In this document: positions 7,669 to 14,581 of the stretch, one piece after another
Layout: each line of letters starts with the position of its first letter
Position numbering within the stretch: the stretch's first letter is position 1
Source of the DNA: an uncultured Atopobiaceae bacterium
GTDB lineage: Bacteria; Actinomycetota; Coriobacteriia; Coriobacteriales; Atopobiaceae
DNA: 33,104 bases
Assembly (NCBI GenBank): GCA_944320975.1
Contig: CALUJM010000024.1
Coordinates: 1-33,104, forward strand
Reading direction: 5' to 3'
Program-made: the position numbers and the translations under genes
Notes under the pieces: generated by a model
Told to the model about the DNA's origin: nothing
Databases searched by the model: none
The model's input: only the letters and a program-made list of their open reading frames with translations

Positions 7669-8589
7669 CTAGAGAAGGCCGTTGTCGACGAGGACCTTCT
7701 TGATGGCCTCGACGTTGGCGCCCTCGAGGGCCTTGACCGGGCGCGGCATGGTGTTGGAGTCGAAGATGCCGAGCAGCATGAGAGCGGTCTTGAAGGCGCC
7801 CACGCCGCCCGCGTAGCCCTGTACGCCGGACGTGACGTCGAAGATGTGGCTGATCTCGTTGACGCGGTCCTGCTCCTTCTTGACCGTGGCCCAGTCGCCG
7901 GCCTCGGCGGCCTTCCACATGCGGACGTAGCCGCCGGGCTCCACGTTGGCGAGGCCCGGGACCGAGCCGTCAGCGCCGGAGAGGTACGCGCCGTCGACCA
8001 CGATCTCGTGGCCGGTGAGCAGGCTCAGCGGATGTCCCGCCTTCTCGTTCTCCTGGCAGAGGTAGCGGAAGGAGATGTCGTCGCCGGAGGAGTCCTTGAC
8101 GCCGGCGAGCACGCCCTCGCGGCCCAGCTTCACGAGCAGCGGCCACGGGAGCTTGGTGTGGACGCAGACCGGGATGTCGTAGGCAAAGATCGGGAGGTCG
8201 AGCTCCTCGTGCAGGATGCGGAAGTGCTCCTCGACCTCGGCCATGCCGCCGAGGGCGTAGAAGGGCGCGGTGGCCACGAGGGCGTCGGCGCCGAGCTCCT
8301 GGGCGACCTTGCCGTGCTCGAGCACGCGCTCGGTCTCGGTGTCGATGATGCCCACCAGGACGGGCACGCGGTGGTCGACGATGCGGATGGCCTCGGTGAT
8401 GATCTGGCGGCGGCGCTCGTCGGTGGAGAAGACGACCTCGCCGGAGGAGCCGAGGAAGAACAGGCCGTCGACGCCGGCGTCGATCATGTAGTTGATGAGG
8501 CGCTCGAAGGACGGGACGTCGAGCTCGTGGTCGGGCGTGTCGGGGACGACGACGGGCGGGACGACGCCTCTGATCTTGAAGTCTGCCAT
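7669..8589 (-). CDS. nanA: N-acetylneuraminate lyase / DapA-superfamily aldolase
   Basis: The 306-residue TIM-barrel protein carries GSSGE at 47-51 (the carboxylate-binding G-S/T-S/T-G-E loop), Tyr137 in FAYDIP and the Schiff-base Lys165 in GVKDSSGD. These positions are the same as in E. coli N-acetylneuraminate lyase (Tyr137, Lys165). The family includes NanA, DapA and several oxo-acid aldolases. Context (ROK kinase and NanE downstream, Opp-type transporter upstream) favours cleavage of sialic acid to ManNAc and pyruvate. The ATG at 8589 has an AAAGGA site; the longer in-frame start at 8646 lacks family homology. Substrate is inferred from neighbours, not proved. Confidence 0.85.
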   Translation of the reverse strand: MADFKIRGVVPPVVVPDTPDHELDVPSFERLINYMIDAGVDGLFFLGSSGEVVFSTDERRRQIITEAIRIVDHRVPVLVGIIDTETERVLEHGKVAQELGADALVATAPFYALGGMAEVEEHFRILHEELDLPIFAYDIPVCVHTKLPWPLLVKLGREGVLAGVKDSSGDDISFRYLCQENEKAGHPLSLLTGHEIVVDGAYLSGADGSVPGLANVEPGGYVRMWKAAEAGDWATVKKEQDRVNEISHIFDVTSGVQGYAGGVGAFKTALMLLGIFDSNTMPRPVKALEGANVEAIKKVLVDNGLL

Positions 8590-8606
8590 GCTGATCCTTT
8601 CTCGTG

Positions 8607-8629
8607 TGCGACGGGGGGGGTTCGTCGCA
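8607..8629. promoter_or_regulatory. Small palindrome with G8 run upstream of nanA
   Basis: TGCGACG (8607-8613) and CGTCGCA (8623-8629) are perfect inverted arms around a loop containing part of an eight-G run. It lies 18 bases upstream of the nanA start, so it could be an operator or a leader hairpin. No assigned regulator. Confidence 0.4.
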
Positions 8630-8702
8630 GACCTTGGATGGAGCACTCAGATGCTACGGCACGGGCGGCGAGAAGGACATGCCGCCGGCCGATTTGCAAA
8701 GC

Positions 8703-8724
8703 GGGCGCGCCCGGAGGCGCGCCC
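8703..8724 (-). terminator. Hairpin after the DppF-type ATPase gene
   Basis: GGGCGCGCC and GGCGCGCCC form a perfect 9-bp stem with a CGGA loop, 19 bases beyond the transporter ATPase stop. There is no long T tract, so it may attenuate rather than stop transcription from the transporter genes into nanA-ROK-nanE. Confidence 0.6.
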
Positions 8725-8742
8725 GAGGTGAAGCGGTGGTGC

Positions 8743-9567
8743 CTACTTGCCCAGGTTGGGGTGGAGCAGCGACGGGGCAGCGCCGAGGAGCGTCTTGGTG
8801 TAGGCGTCCTGCGGGTCCTCGAAGATCTGCTTCGCGGGGCCCTGCTCCATGATCTGGCCGTGGTTCATGACGACGATGCGGTCGGAGATGTAGCGCTCCG
8901 TCTGGATGTCGTGGCTGATGAAGACCATGGCGAGGCCGAGCTCCTTCTTGAGGTCCGTGAGCAGGTTCAGGATCTGCGCGCGGACGGAGACGTCGAGGGC
9001 CGACGTGGGCTCGTCGGCGATGATGACGTCGGGCTGCAGCGACAGGGCGCGCGCGATGGCGACGCGCTGGCGCTGGCCGCCGGAGAGCTGGCCGGGCAGG
9101 GCGTACATCGCGGAGGACGGCAGGCCGACGATGCCGAGAAGCTCGTTGACGCGGGCCTCGCGCTCGTCCTCGGAGCCGACCTTGTGGACGATCAGCGGGT
9201 CGAGCAGCTGGTCGTGCACGGACATGCGCGGGTTCAGGGCCGTGGCCGGGTTCTGGAACACGACGGAGACCACGCGGCCGATCTTCTTGCGGAGCTCGGC
9301 GGTGCGCTTGGTGACGTCGTCGCCCTTGAAGTAGACGTGGCCGTCGGTCGGCGACTGCAGGCCGCACATGACGTTGGCCGTGGTGGACTTGCCGCAGCCG
9401 GACTCGCCGACGATGCCGATCGTCTCGCCGGGCATGAGCTTGAGCGTCAGGCCGTTGACGGCGTGCACGAGGTTGGGGTGGAACAGCGAGCCCGTGCGGG
9501 ACTTGAACGTGACCGAGATGTTGTCCAGGAAGATGATGGGCGTCTGCTCGGTGTTCTTCTCCGCCAT
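8743..9567 (-). CDS. Oligopeptide-type ABC transporter ATPase (DppF/OppF type)
   Basis: The 274-residue protein has Walker A GESGCGKST, Q-loop VVFQNPATALNPRM, ABC signature LSGGQRQR, Walker B VIIADEPTSALD and H-loop ISHD, in the order of the OppF/DppF group. It ends with the DAYTKTLLGAAPSL segment seen in this group. It would energise import with the second ATPase domain, which is fused to a permease in the upstream gene. Its ATG directly abuts the stop of that gene. Peptides or nickel are the usual family substrates, but the sialic-acid SatABCD transporter also belongs to this family, and the downstream nan genes point that way. Confidence 0.92.
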   Translation of the reverse strand: MAEKNTEQTPIIFLDNISVTFKSRTGSLFHPNLVHAVNGLTLKLMPGETIGIVGESGCGKSTTANVMCGLQSPTDGHVYFKGDDVTKRTAELRKKIGRVVSVVFQNPATALNPRMSVHDQLLDPLIVHKVGSEDEREARVNELLGIVGLPSSAMYALPGQLSGGQRQRVAIARALSLQPDVIIADEPTSALDVSVRAQILNLLTDLKKELGLAMVFISHDIQTERYISDRIVVMNHGQIMEQGPAKQIFEDPQDAYTKTLLGAAPSLLHPNLGK

Positions 9568-11589
9568 CTACCTCACCTCCAGACGGGAAACGAGACCGTT
9601 CTTCGCGAGCTCCTCGTCGGGGATCTCCGAGACGAGGTGATGCTCGGCGCCGGGAACGGGCTTGAGGATGGGATGGACGTCGAGTCCCACCGTCGGGTGG
9701 CTCGAGCGCGGGGCGAAGCGGTCGCCCTTGGGGAAGTCCGCGGGGCTCGGGACGGAGCCGGGGACCTGGTGCAGACGGCTGCCGTCGTGCGCCTCGATGG
9801 AGAGGACGGCGCCGAGCAGGCCCTGCGTGTACTCGTGGACCGGGTTGGTGAGCAGCTCCTTGGTGGGGGCGGACTCGATGACCTGGCCGGCGTACATGAC
9901 GGTGATCTCGGAGGCGACCTCGGCGACGAGCGCCAGGTCGTGGGACACGAAGATCATGGCGAAGCCGAGCTGCTTCTGAAGGTCGTTCAGGAGCTTGATG
10001 ACCTGCTTCTGGACCGTCACGTCAAGCGCCGTGGTGGGCTCGTCGCAGATCACCAGCGACGGGTTGCGCGTGAGCGCCATGGCGATGATGACGCGCTGGC
10101 ACTGGCCGCCGGAGAGCTCGTGCGGGTAGGACTCGAGCGTACGCTTGGGGTCGAGGCCGACGAGCTCGAGGAGCTCCTCGGCGCTGCGGGTGCCGCCGCG
10201 GCTCGTGAGCTGCTTCATCTGGGCGGAGATGAGCATGGAGGGGTTCAGCGAGGACAGGGAGTCCTGGTAGACCATCGCGAGCTCGTGGCCCAGCAGCTTG
10301 CGGTGCTCCTCCTTGGAGAGCTTGAGGAGGTCCTGGCCCTTGTAGAGGATCTGGCCCTCGATGCGGGCGCTGTCGGGCAGCAGGTTCATGATGGTCTTGG
10401 TGGTGATGGACTTGCCGCAGCCGGACTCGCCGACGAGCGCCATGCACTGGCCGGGACGGACGTCGAACGAGACGTTGTCGACCACGTGGACGTCGCCGTG
10501 GCGCGGGAAGCCGATCGAGAGGTTCTTGACCCGGAGGATCGGCTCGACGGAGTAGTCGGGCACGCGACGGTCGGTGCGGGCGAGCTCGACCTCGCGCAGG
10601 GCGCCGAGGCGACGGGCGAGGGAGTCGGCCTGTTCCTTGTAGGCGCGGACGGGGTCGGCGACGAGGAGGTCGGCCTCGCGGCGGCTGTCGGCGTTCTCGT
10701 TGGAGACGGGCGCGGACGGGGCGGCGGCCATGGCGTCGGTCAGGCCCTCGGACAGGATGTTGAGGGCGAGGCAGGTGACCATGATCGCGATACCCGGGAA
10801 CAGGGCCTGCCACCAGCGGCCAAGAAGGACGCCGTCGCGCGCGGAGGACAGGATGTTGCCCCACGTGGGCGTAGGCTCGGCGATGCCGGCGCCGATGAAG
10901 GTCAGGGACGCCTCGAAGATGATGGCGTCGGCGACGAGGGTGACCGTGAAGACCATGATCGGCGCGATGCAGTTGCGCAGGACGTGCTTCATGAGGATCC
11001 ACGGGGCGCGGGCGCCGGAGACGATGACCGCGCGGACGTAGTCCTCGCCGTACTCGGACACCACGTTGGCGCGGACGATGCGCGCGATCTGCGGCGTGTA
11101 CATGAAGCCGATCGAGAAGATGATGGCCGGGACGGAGTTGCCCAGGATGAGGACCAGGATGGCCGCGAGGGCGATGCCCGGGATGGACATGATGACGTCG
11201 AGGACGCGCATGATGACCTCGGAGACGGCCTTGCGCGCGACGGCCGCGACGGCGCCGATGATGGAGCCGAGGACGAGCGCGAACGCGGTGGCGCCGAAGC
11301 CGATCACGAGCGAGTACTGGCCGCCGTAGAGCATGCGGGAGAGGATGTCGCGGCCGGCGTTGTCCGTACCGAAGAGGTAGGTCCCGTCGGGCGGCTGGTA
11401 GGCCTTGGTGATCTCGAGCGGGTCGTGCGGGGCGATGACCGGGGCCAGGATGGCGGAGAGCGCCACCAGGATGAGAAGGACGAGCGAGATCTTGCTCGGG
11501 ACGCTCATGTTCTTGAGTCCGTGGAACTTGGCGCCCTTGGACGCGGCCTTCTCGAGCTGGGCGGTCTTGTTCTCTCTGATCTTAGTCAT
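9568..11589 (-). CDS. Fused Opp/Dpp permease (DppC type) and ATPase (DppD type)
   Basis: This 673-residue protein joins two normally separate subunits. Residues 1 to about 290 are a DppC-type permease: a first membrane helix SLVLLILVALSAILAPVIAP, the FGTDNAGRDILSRMLYGG segment, and the coupling region DYVRAVIVSGARAPWILMKHVLRN. A charged linker of about 50 residues follows. The second half is a DppD-type ATPase: Walker A GESGCGKS near 387, Q-loop YQDSLSSLNPSM, signature LSGGQCQR (usually RQR), Walker B VICDEPTTALD and H-loop VSHD. The oligopeptide-transporter C-terminal extension (HEYTQGLLGAVLSI, then QVPGSVPSPADFPKG) closes it. The frame is uninterrupted, so the fusion is real. It lies 5 bp after the DppB gene. 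Confidence 0.93.
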   Translation of the reverse strand: MTKIRENKTAQLEKAASKGAKFHGLKNMSVPSKISLVLLILVALSAILAPVIAPHDPLEITKAYQPPDGTYLFGTDNAGRDILSRMLYGGQYSLVIGFGATAFALVLGSIIGAVAAVARKAVSEVIMRVLDVIMSIPGIALAAILVLILGNSVPAIIFSIGFMYTPQIARIVRANVVSEYGEDYVRAVIVSGARAPWILMKHVLRNCIAPIMVFTVTLVADAIIFEASLTFIGAGIAEPTPTWGNILSSARDGVLLGRWWQALFPGIAIMVTCLALNILSEGLTDAMAAAPSAPVSNENADSRREADLLVADPVRAYKEQADSLARRLGALREVELARTDRRVPDYSVEPILRVKNLSIGFPRHGDVHVVDNVSFDVRPGQCMALVGESGCGKSITTKTIMNLLPDSARIEGQILYKGQDLLKLSKEEHRKLLGHELAMVYQDSLSSLNPSMLISAQMKQLTSRGGTRSAEELLELVGLDPKRTLESYPHELSGGQCQRVIIAMALTRNPSLVICDEPTTALDVTVQKQVIKLLNDLQKQLGFAMIFVSHDLALVAEVASEITVMYAGQVIESAPTKELLTNPVHEYTQGLLGAVLSIEAHDGSRLHQVPGSVPSPADFPKGDRFAPRSSHPTVGLDVHPILKPVPGAEHHLVSEIPDEELAKNGLVSRLEVR

Positions 11590-11594
11590 GGGGC

Positions 11595-12560
11595 CTACAC
11601 CGTCCTAATGCGCGGGTTGATCAGCAGGTAGAGCATGTCAACCACGATGTTGATGATGACGAAGGCCAGAGCCACGACCACGACGACGCCCTGGACGAGC
11701 ATGATCTCGCCGCCGGTGATGCCCTGCTGGATGAGGGTGCCCATGCCCGGGAGGGCGAAGATGACCTCGATGACGACCGCGCCGCCCATGAGGTAGCCGA
11801 TCTTGAGGCCGAGCGTGGTGACGGGCGTGATGAGGGCGTTGCGCAGGACGTTCTTGGCGATGACGACGTTCTCGGGGATGCCCGAGCCGCGAGCCGTCTG
11901 CACGTAGTCCTTGTCGAGCTCCTCGACCATGGCGGTACGCACGATACGCGTCATCTGGCCGATGACCGGGAAGGCCAGGGCGATGGCGGGCATGATCATG
12001 CGGCCGAAGTAGCCGCCCGGGTTGGTGAAGAGGTTGGGCAGCGCGCCGGAGGACGGGAAGACGCGCGTGAGCCCGGCCATGGTCACCAGAAGGATGAGCA
12101 GGACCGCCAGCCAGAAGGACGGCGTCGCGATTCCTGCGATGGATATCACTCGTATGATCTGGTCGGGCCACTTGTCACGGTAGAGCGCCGATATGACGCC
12201 GAGCGTGAACGAGAAGACCGCGGCGATCAAAAGGCCGAAGAACGTGAGCTGCATCGTGATCGGCAGGGCCGACGCGATGGCGGTGGCGACGGGGGTCTGG
12301 CGGCTGCCGTAGGTGCCCAGGTCGCCCTGGACGAGGCCGCCGATGTAGTCGACGTAACGGACCGGCCACGGGTCGTTCATGCCGTGCTCGTCCATGTACT
12401 CAGCGACGGCCTCCGGGGACGCGCCCTCGCCCAGGACGGTGCGCGCGGGGATGGAGGGGTCGGTGAAGGACATGAGGAAGAACACGAGCAGGGTGACGCC
12501 CAGGGCCATGATCGGCAGCGCGATGATGCGCCGGCCGACGAGGCGCAGGAGGTTGTTCAT
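11595..12560 (-). CDS. Opp/Dpp-type ABC transporter permease (DppB type)
   Basis: The 321-residue integral membrane protein begins MNNLLRLVGRRIIALPIMALGV and has about six hydrophobic helices. It carries the typical DppB segments GDLGTYGSRQTPV and SIAGIATPSFWLAVLLILL. The cytoplasmic coupling loop DYVQTARGSGIPENVVIAKNVLRNALIP-like region precedes VIEVIFALPGMGTLI. With the fused DppC domain it forms the membrane channel. It is separated by 121 bp and a hairpin from the substrate-binding protein gene and runs directly into the fused gene. The ATG at 12560 has a GAGAGGA site. Confidence 0.95.
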   Translation of the reverse strand: MNNLLRLVGRRIIALPIMALGVTLLVFFLMSFTDPSIPARTVLGEGASPEAVAEYMDEHGMNDPWPVRYVDYIGGLVQGDLGTYGSRQTPVATAIASALPITMQLTFFGLLIAAVFSFTLGVISALYRDKWPDQIIRVISIAGIATPSFWLAVLLILLVTMAGLTRVFPSSGALPNLFTNPGGYFGRMIMPAIALAFPVIGQMTRIVRTAMVEELDKDYVQTARGSGIPENVVIAKNVLRNALITPVTTLGLKIGYLMGGAVVIEVIFALPGMGTLIQQGITGGEIMLVQGVVVVVALAFVIINIVVDMLYLLINPRIRTV

Positions 12561-12592
12561 ACCCTCTCCTCTCTCAATGCCTGCAGTACAGA

Positions 12593-12626
12593 GAGGGGCC
12601 CGAGCGAAGCTGTGCCCGGACCCCTC
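12593..12626 (-). terminator. Intercistronic hairpin between binding-protein and permease genes
   Basis: An imperfect 13-bp stem (GAGGGGTCCGGGC against GCTCGGGCCCCTC, 11 of 13 pairs) with an 8-base loop lies between the two genes. Such hairpins after a binding-protein gene usually cause partial termination or protect the upstream message, so the binding protein is made in excess. Confidence 0.6.
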
Positions 12627-12681
12627 GAACGTCCTTGTTGATCCCCAGCCTTTCAGTGGGGAACGGAAACGTCGCTAGAGG

Positions 12682-14295
12682 CTACGCGGAGACCGTCTTG
12701 CAGCCGATGAAGTTCATGCCCGTGGTGCCGATGCCCTTGAAGCCCTCGATGGCGGTGCCAGTGGGGCTCTTGGAAGCGTCATCCCAAGAGGCGGTCACGG
12801 TCTGGACGTGAATCAGCGGGTAGAGGACCGCGTTGTCAGCGATGAGGTCGTAGACCTGCTTCCAGGTGGCCTGCTGCTCGTCGCCGGACTGGCCGAGGGC
12901 GGCGGTCATGAGCTCGCGAATCTGCTTGAACTCGTCGGAGCCGCCCCAGCCGGTGCGGGTCTGCTGCCAGACGTTGTCGCCGTACCACCAGTTGAGGAGC
13001 AGGTCGGGGTCGGCGCCCCAGCAGGACGGGTCGCCCGGGGCGATCAGGATGTCGAAGTCATCCGTGCCGCCGTCGATGGCCGCGTAGGTGGCAGGGGAGG
13101 TCTCCTCGGCGATCTCGCAGGTGAAGCCGAGGGCGTCGAGGTCCCGCTTAGCCTGGGTGGCCATGCCGGAGGCCTGCGTGTTGTCCGTGCAGCGGATCTT
13201 GAGGGCGCCCGGGGTCACGCCGGCCTCGTCGAGCAGGCTCTTGGCCTTCTCCTGGTCGTAGGTGTAGACCGTCGCGGCCTCCTGGAAGTTGGGGAAGTCC
13301 TTGGGGATGTAGGAGGACGCGGTGGCGGCGAGGCCGTTGAAGATGTTGTCGATCATCTGGTCGGTGTTGATCGCGTACATCACGGCCTGGCGGGCGACCT
13401 TGTTGTCCCACGGCGCCTTGGCGGTGTTGAACATGATGAAGCGGGTGCCGAAGCCCTGGACCTGGTCGACCTTGCAGCCGGCGGACTCGATGAGCTCGAT
13501 GGCGTCAGCGGTGACGGACTCCATGACGAGCGTGGTGCCCTGCTGCTGGGCGGTCATGCGGGCGGTGGCGTCGACGAGGATGTCGTAGTGCAGGCCGGCG
13601 TCCTCGGCCGGGAAGGAGCCGTTGTAGTTGGGGTTGGGGACGAGGTCGACGGTGTTGTCCGTGATGGCGTCGTACATCCAGGGGCCGGAGCCGACGGGCT
13701 TCTGGGAGAGCTCGTCGTCAGAGGTGCCCGCGGGGAAGACGCGGACGAGCGCCAGGCGCTCCTTGAGGAGCGAGAAGTTGGCGATGGCGGTCTTCACGGT
13801 GACGGTGGTGTCATCGGTGGCCTCGAGGGAGTCGATCGGGGCGAGGAACGCGCCGTAGGTGGCGTCGGCCTTGGTGCGGTCGAAGGCCTCGACGACGTCG
13901 GCGGCGGTCACGGCGTTGCCGTTGGAGAACGCGGCGCCCTCGCGGATGGTGACGGTGAAGGTGGTCTCGTCGACCTGCTCCGGGTCGCCGGTGGCGAGCT
14001 CGGGGAAGGTGGAGTAGTCATGCGGGTCGGTGCCGTAGAGGCCCTCGAGGACGTGCCAGTTGGAGCCCAGGCAGAAGGCCGAGGAGGTCTTCGTGGGGTT
14101 GTACTCGGACGGGGCGTAGGCGGAGCCGGCGGTGATGGTGCCGCCGCCAGAGGTGGTCTCGCCGCCCTCGTCGCCGGTGGTGTCTGCGGGCGTGTCGCCG
14201 CCGTTGTTGCACGCAGCGAGCGCGAGCGCGGACGCCGCGGCGGTCCCACCAAGGAACGCACGACGAGACACGGCGCTGTTCATGAGCTTCTTCAT
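12682..14295 (-). CDS. Substrate-binding lipoprotein of Opp/Dpp-type transporter (SBP family 5)
   Basis: The 537-residue protein begins MKKLMNSAVSRRAFLGGTAAASALALAACNNGG. It combines a twin-arginine motif (SRRAFLG) with a lipobox (LAAC), so it is probably exported folded by Tat and lipid-anchored outside the membrane. The mature part is a family 5 extracellular solute-binding protein: FTVTIREGAAFSNGNAVTAADVVEAFDRT, QKPVGSGPWMYD and KVARQAVMYAIN are standard segments. It would bind the substrate for the downstream permease and ATPases. Dpp-type proteins bind peptides, but this cluster leads into nan genes, so sialic acid is a good candidate. The ATG at 14295 was chosen for its AAGGAAG site and because the signal peptide starts there. 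Confidence 0.92.
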   Translation of the reverse strand: MKKLMNSAVSRRAFLGGTAAASALALAACNNGGDTPADTTGDEGGETTSGGGTITAGSAYAPSEYNPTKTSSAFCLGSNWHVLEGLYGTDPHDYSTFPELATGDPEQVDETTFTVTIREGAAFSNGNAVTAADVVEAFDRTKADATYGAFLAPIDSLEATDDTTVTVKTAIANFSLLKERLALVRVFPAGTSDDELSQKPVGSGPWMYDAITDNTVDLVPNPNYNGSFPAEDAGLHYDILVDATARMTAQQQGTTLVMESVTADAIELIESAGCKVDQVQGFGTRFIMFNTAKAPWDNKVARQAVMYAINTDQMIDNIFNGLAATASSYIPKDFPNFQEAATVYTYDQEKAKSLLDEAGVTPGALKIRCTDNTQASGMATQAKRDLDALGFTCEIAEETSPATYAAIDGGTDDFDILIAPGDPSCWGADPDLLLNWWYGDNVWQQTRTGWGGSDEFKQIRELMTAALGQSGDEQQATWKQVYDLIADNAVLYPLIHVQTVTASWDDASKSPTGTAIEGFKGIGTTGMNFIGCKTVSA

Positions 14296-14581
14296 GGTGT
14301 CTTCCTTTTCTCCTCCTGCGGCCGCCTCGAGACAGCGGCCGTCCCTTAATGCATTAACTGTACGGGAGGGCGGGGACCTCATTACTCATCGAACCGACCA
14401 ACGGCAGCGTTATGTGCCCTAGACGGTTGGGCTCATGTAATCAACCTGTAAATCTGGTATGGTGGTCATACCCGCTTCAGTGTTTACAATTGATGAGAAG
14501 AACCTGTGAATCACCAGTTGTTCCCTACTGTGTGAAATCGTTCTCACTAAAACTATATTTGACTTTTTCAGCAACTGGTAT
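14296..14581 (-). promoter_or_regulatory. Regulatory region upstream of the sialic-acid-type operon
   Basis: The 286-bp spacer contains an AT-rich block (about 14440-14590) unlike its surroundings, where the operon promoter probably lies; I cannot place -35/-10 boxes securely. Palindromes inside it are GGTATG-5 bases-CATACC (14456-14472), the 12-bp TTAATGCATTAA (14346-14357) and a GC-rich leader hairpin (14319-14341). GGTATG resembles the GGTATA half-site of E. coli NanR, but no GntR gene is in the window, so this is only suggestive. Confidence 0.5.

Noticed and set aside
14456..14472. NanR-type operator (GGTATA repeats)
   Set aside because: Only one inverted GGTATG pair is present and no NanR/GntR gene is nearby, so I kept it only as a palindrome within the regulatory region.
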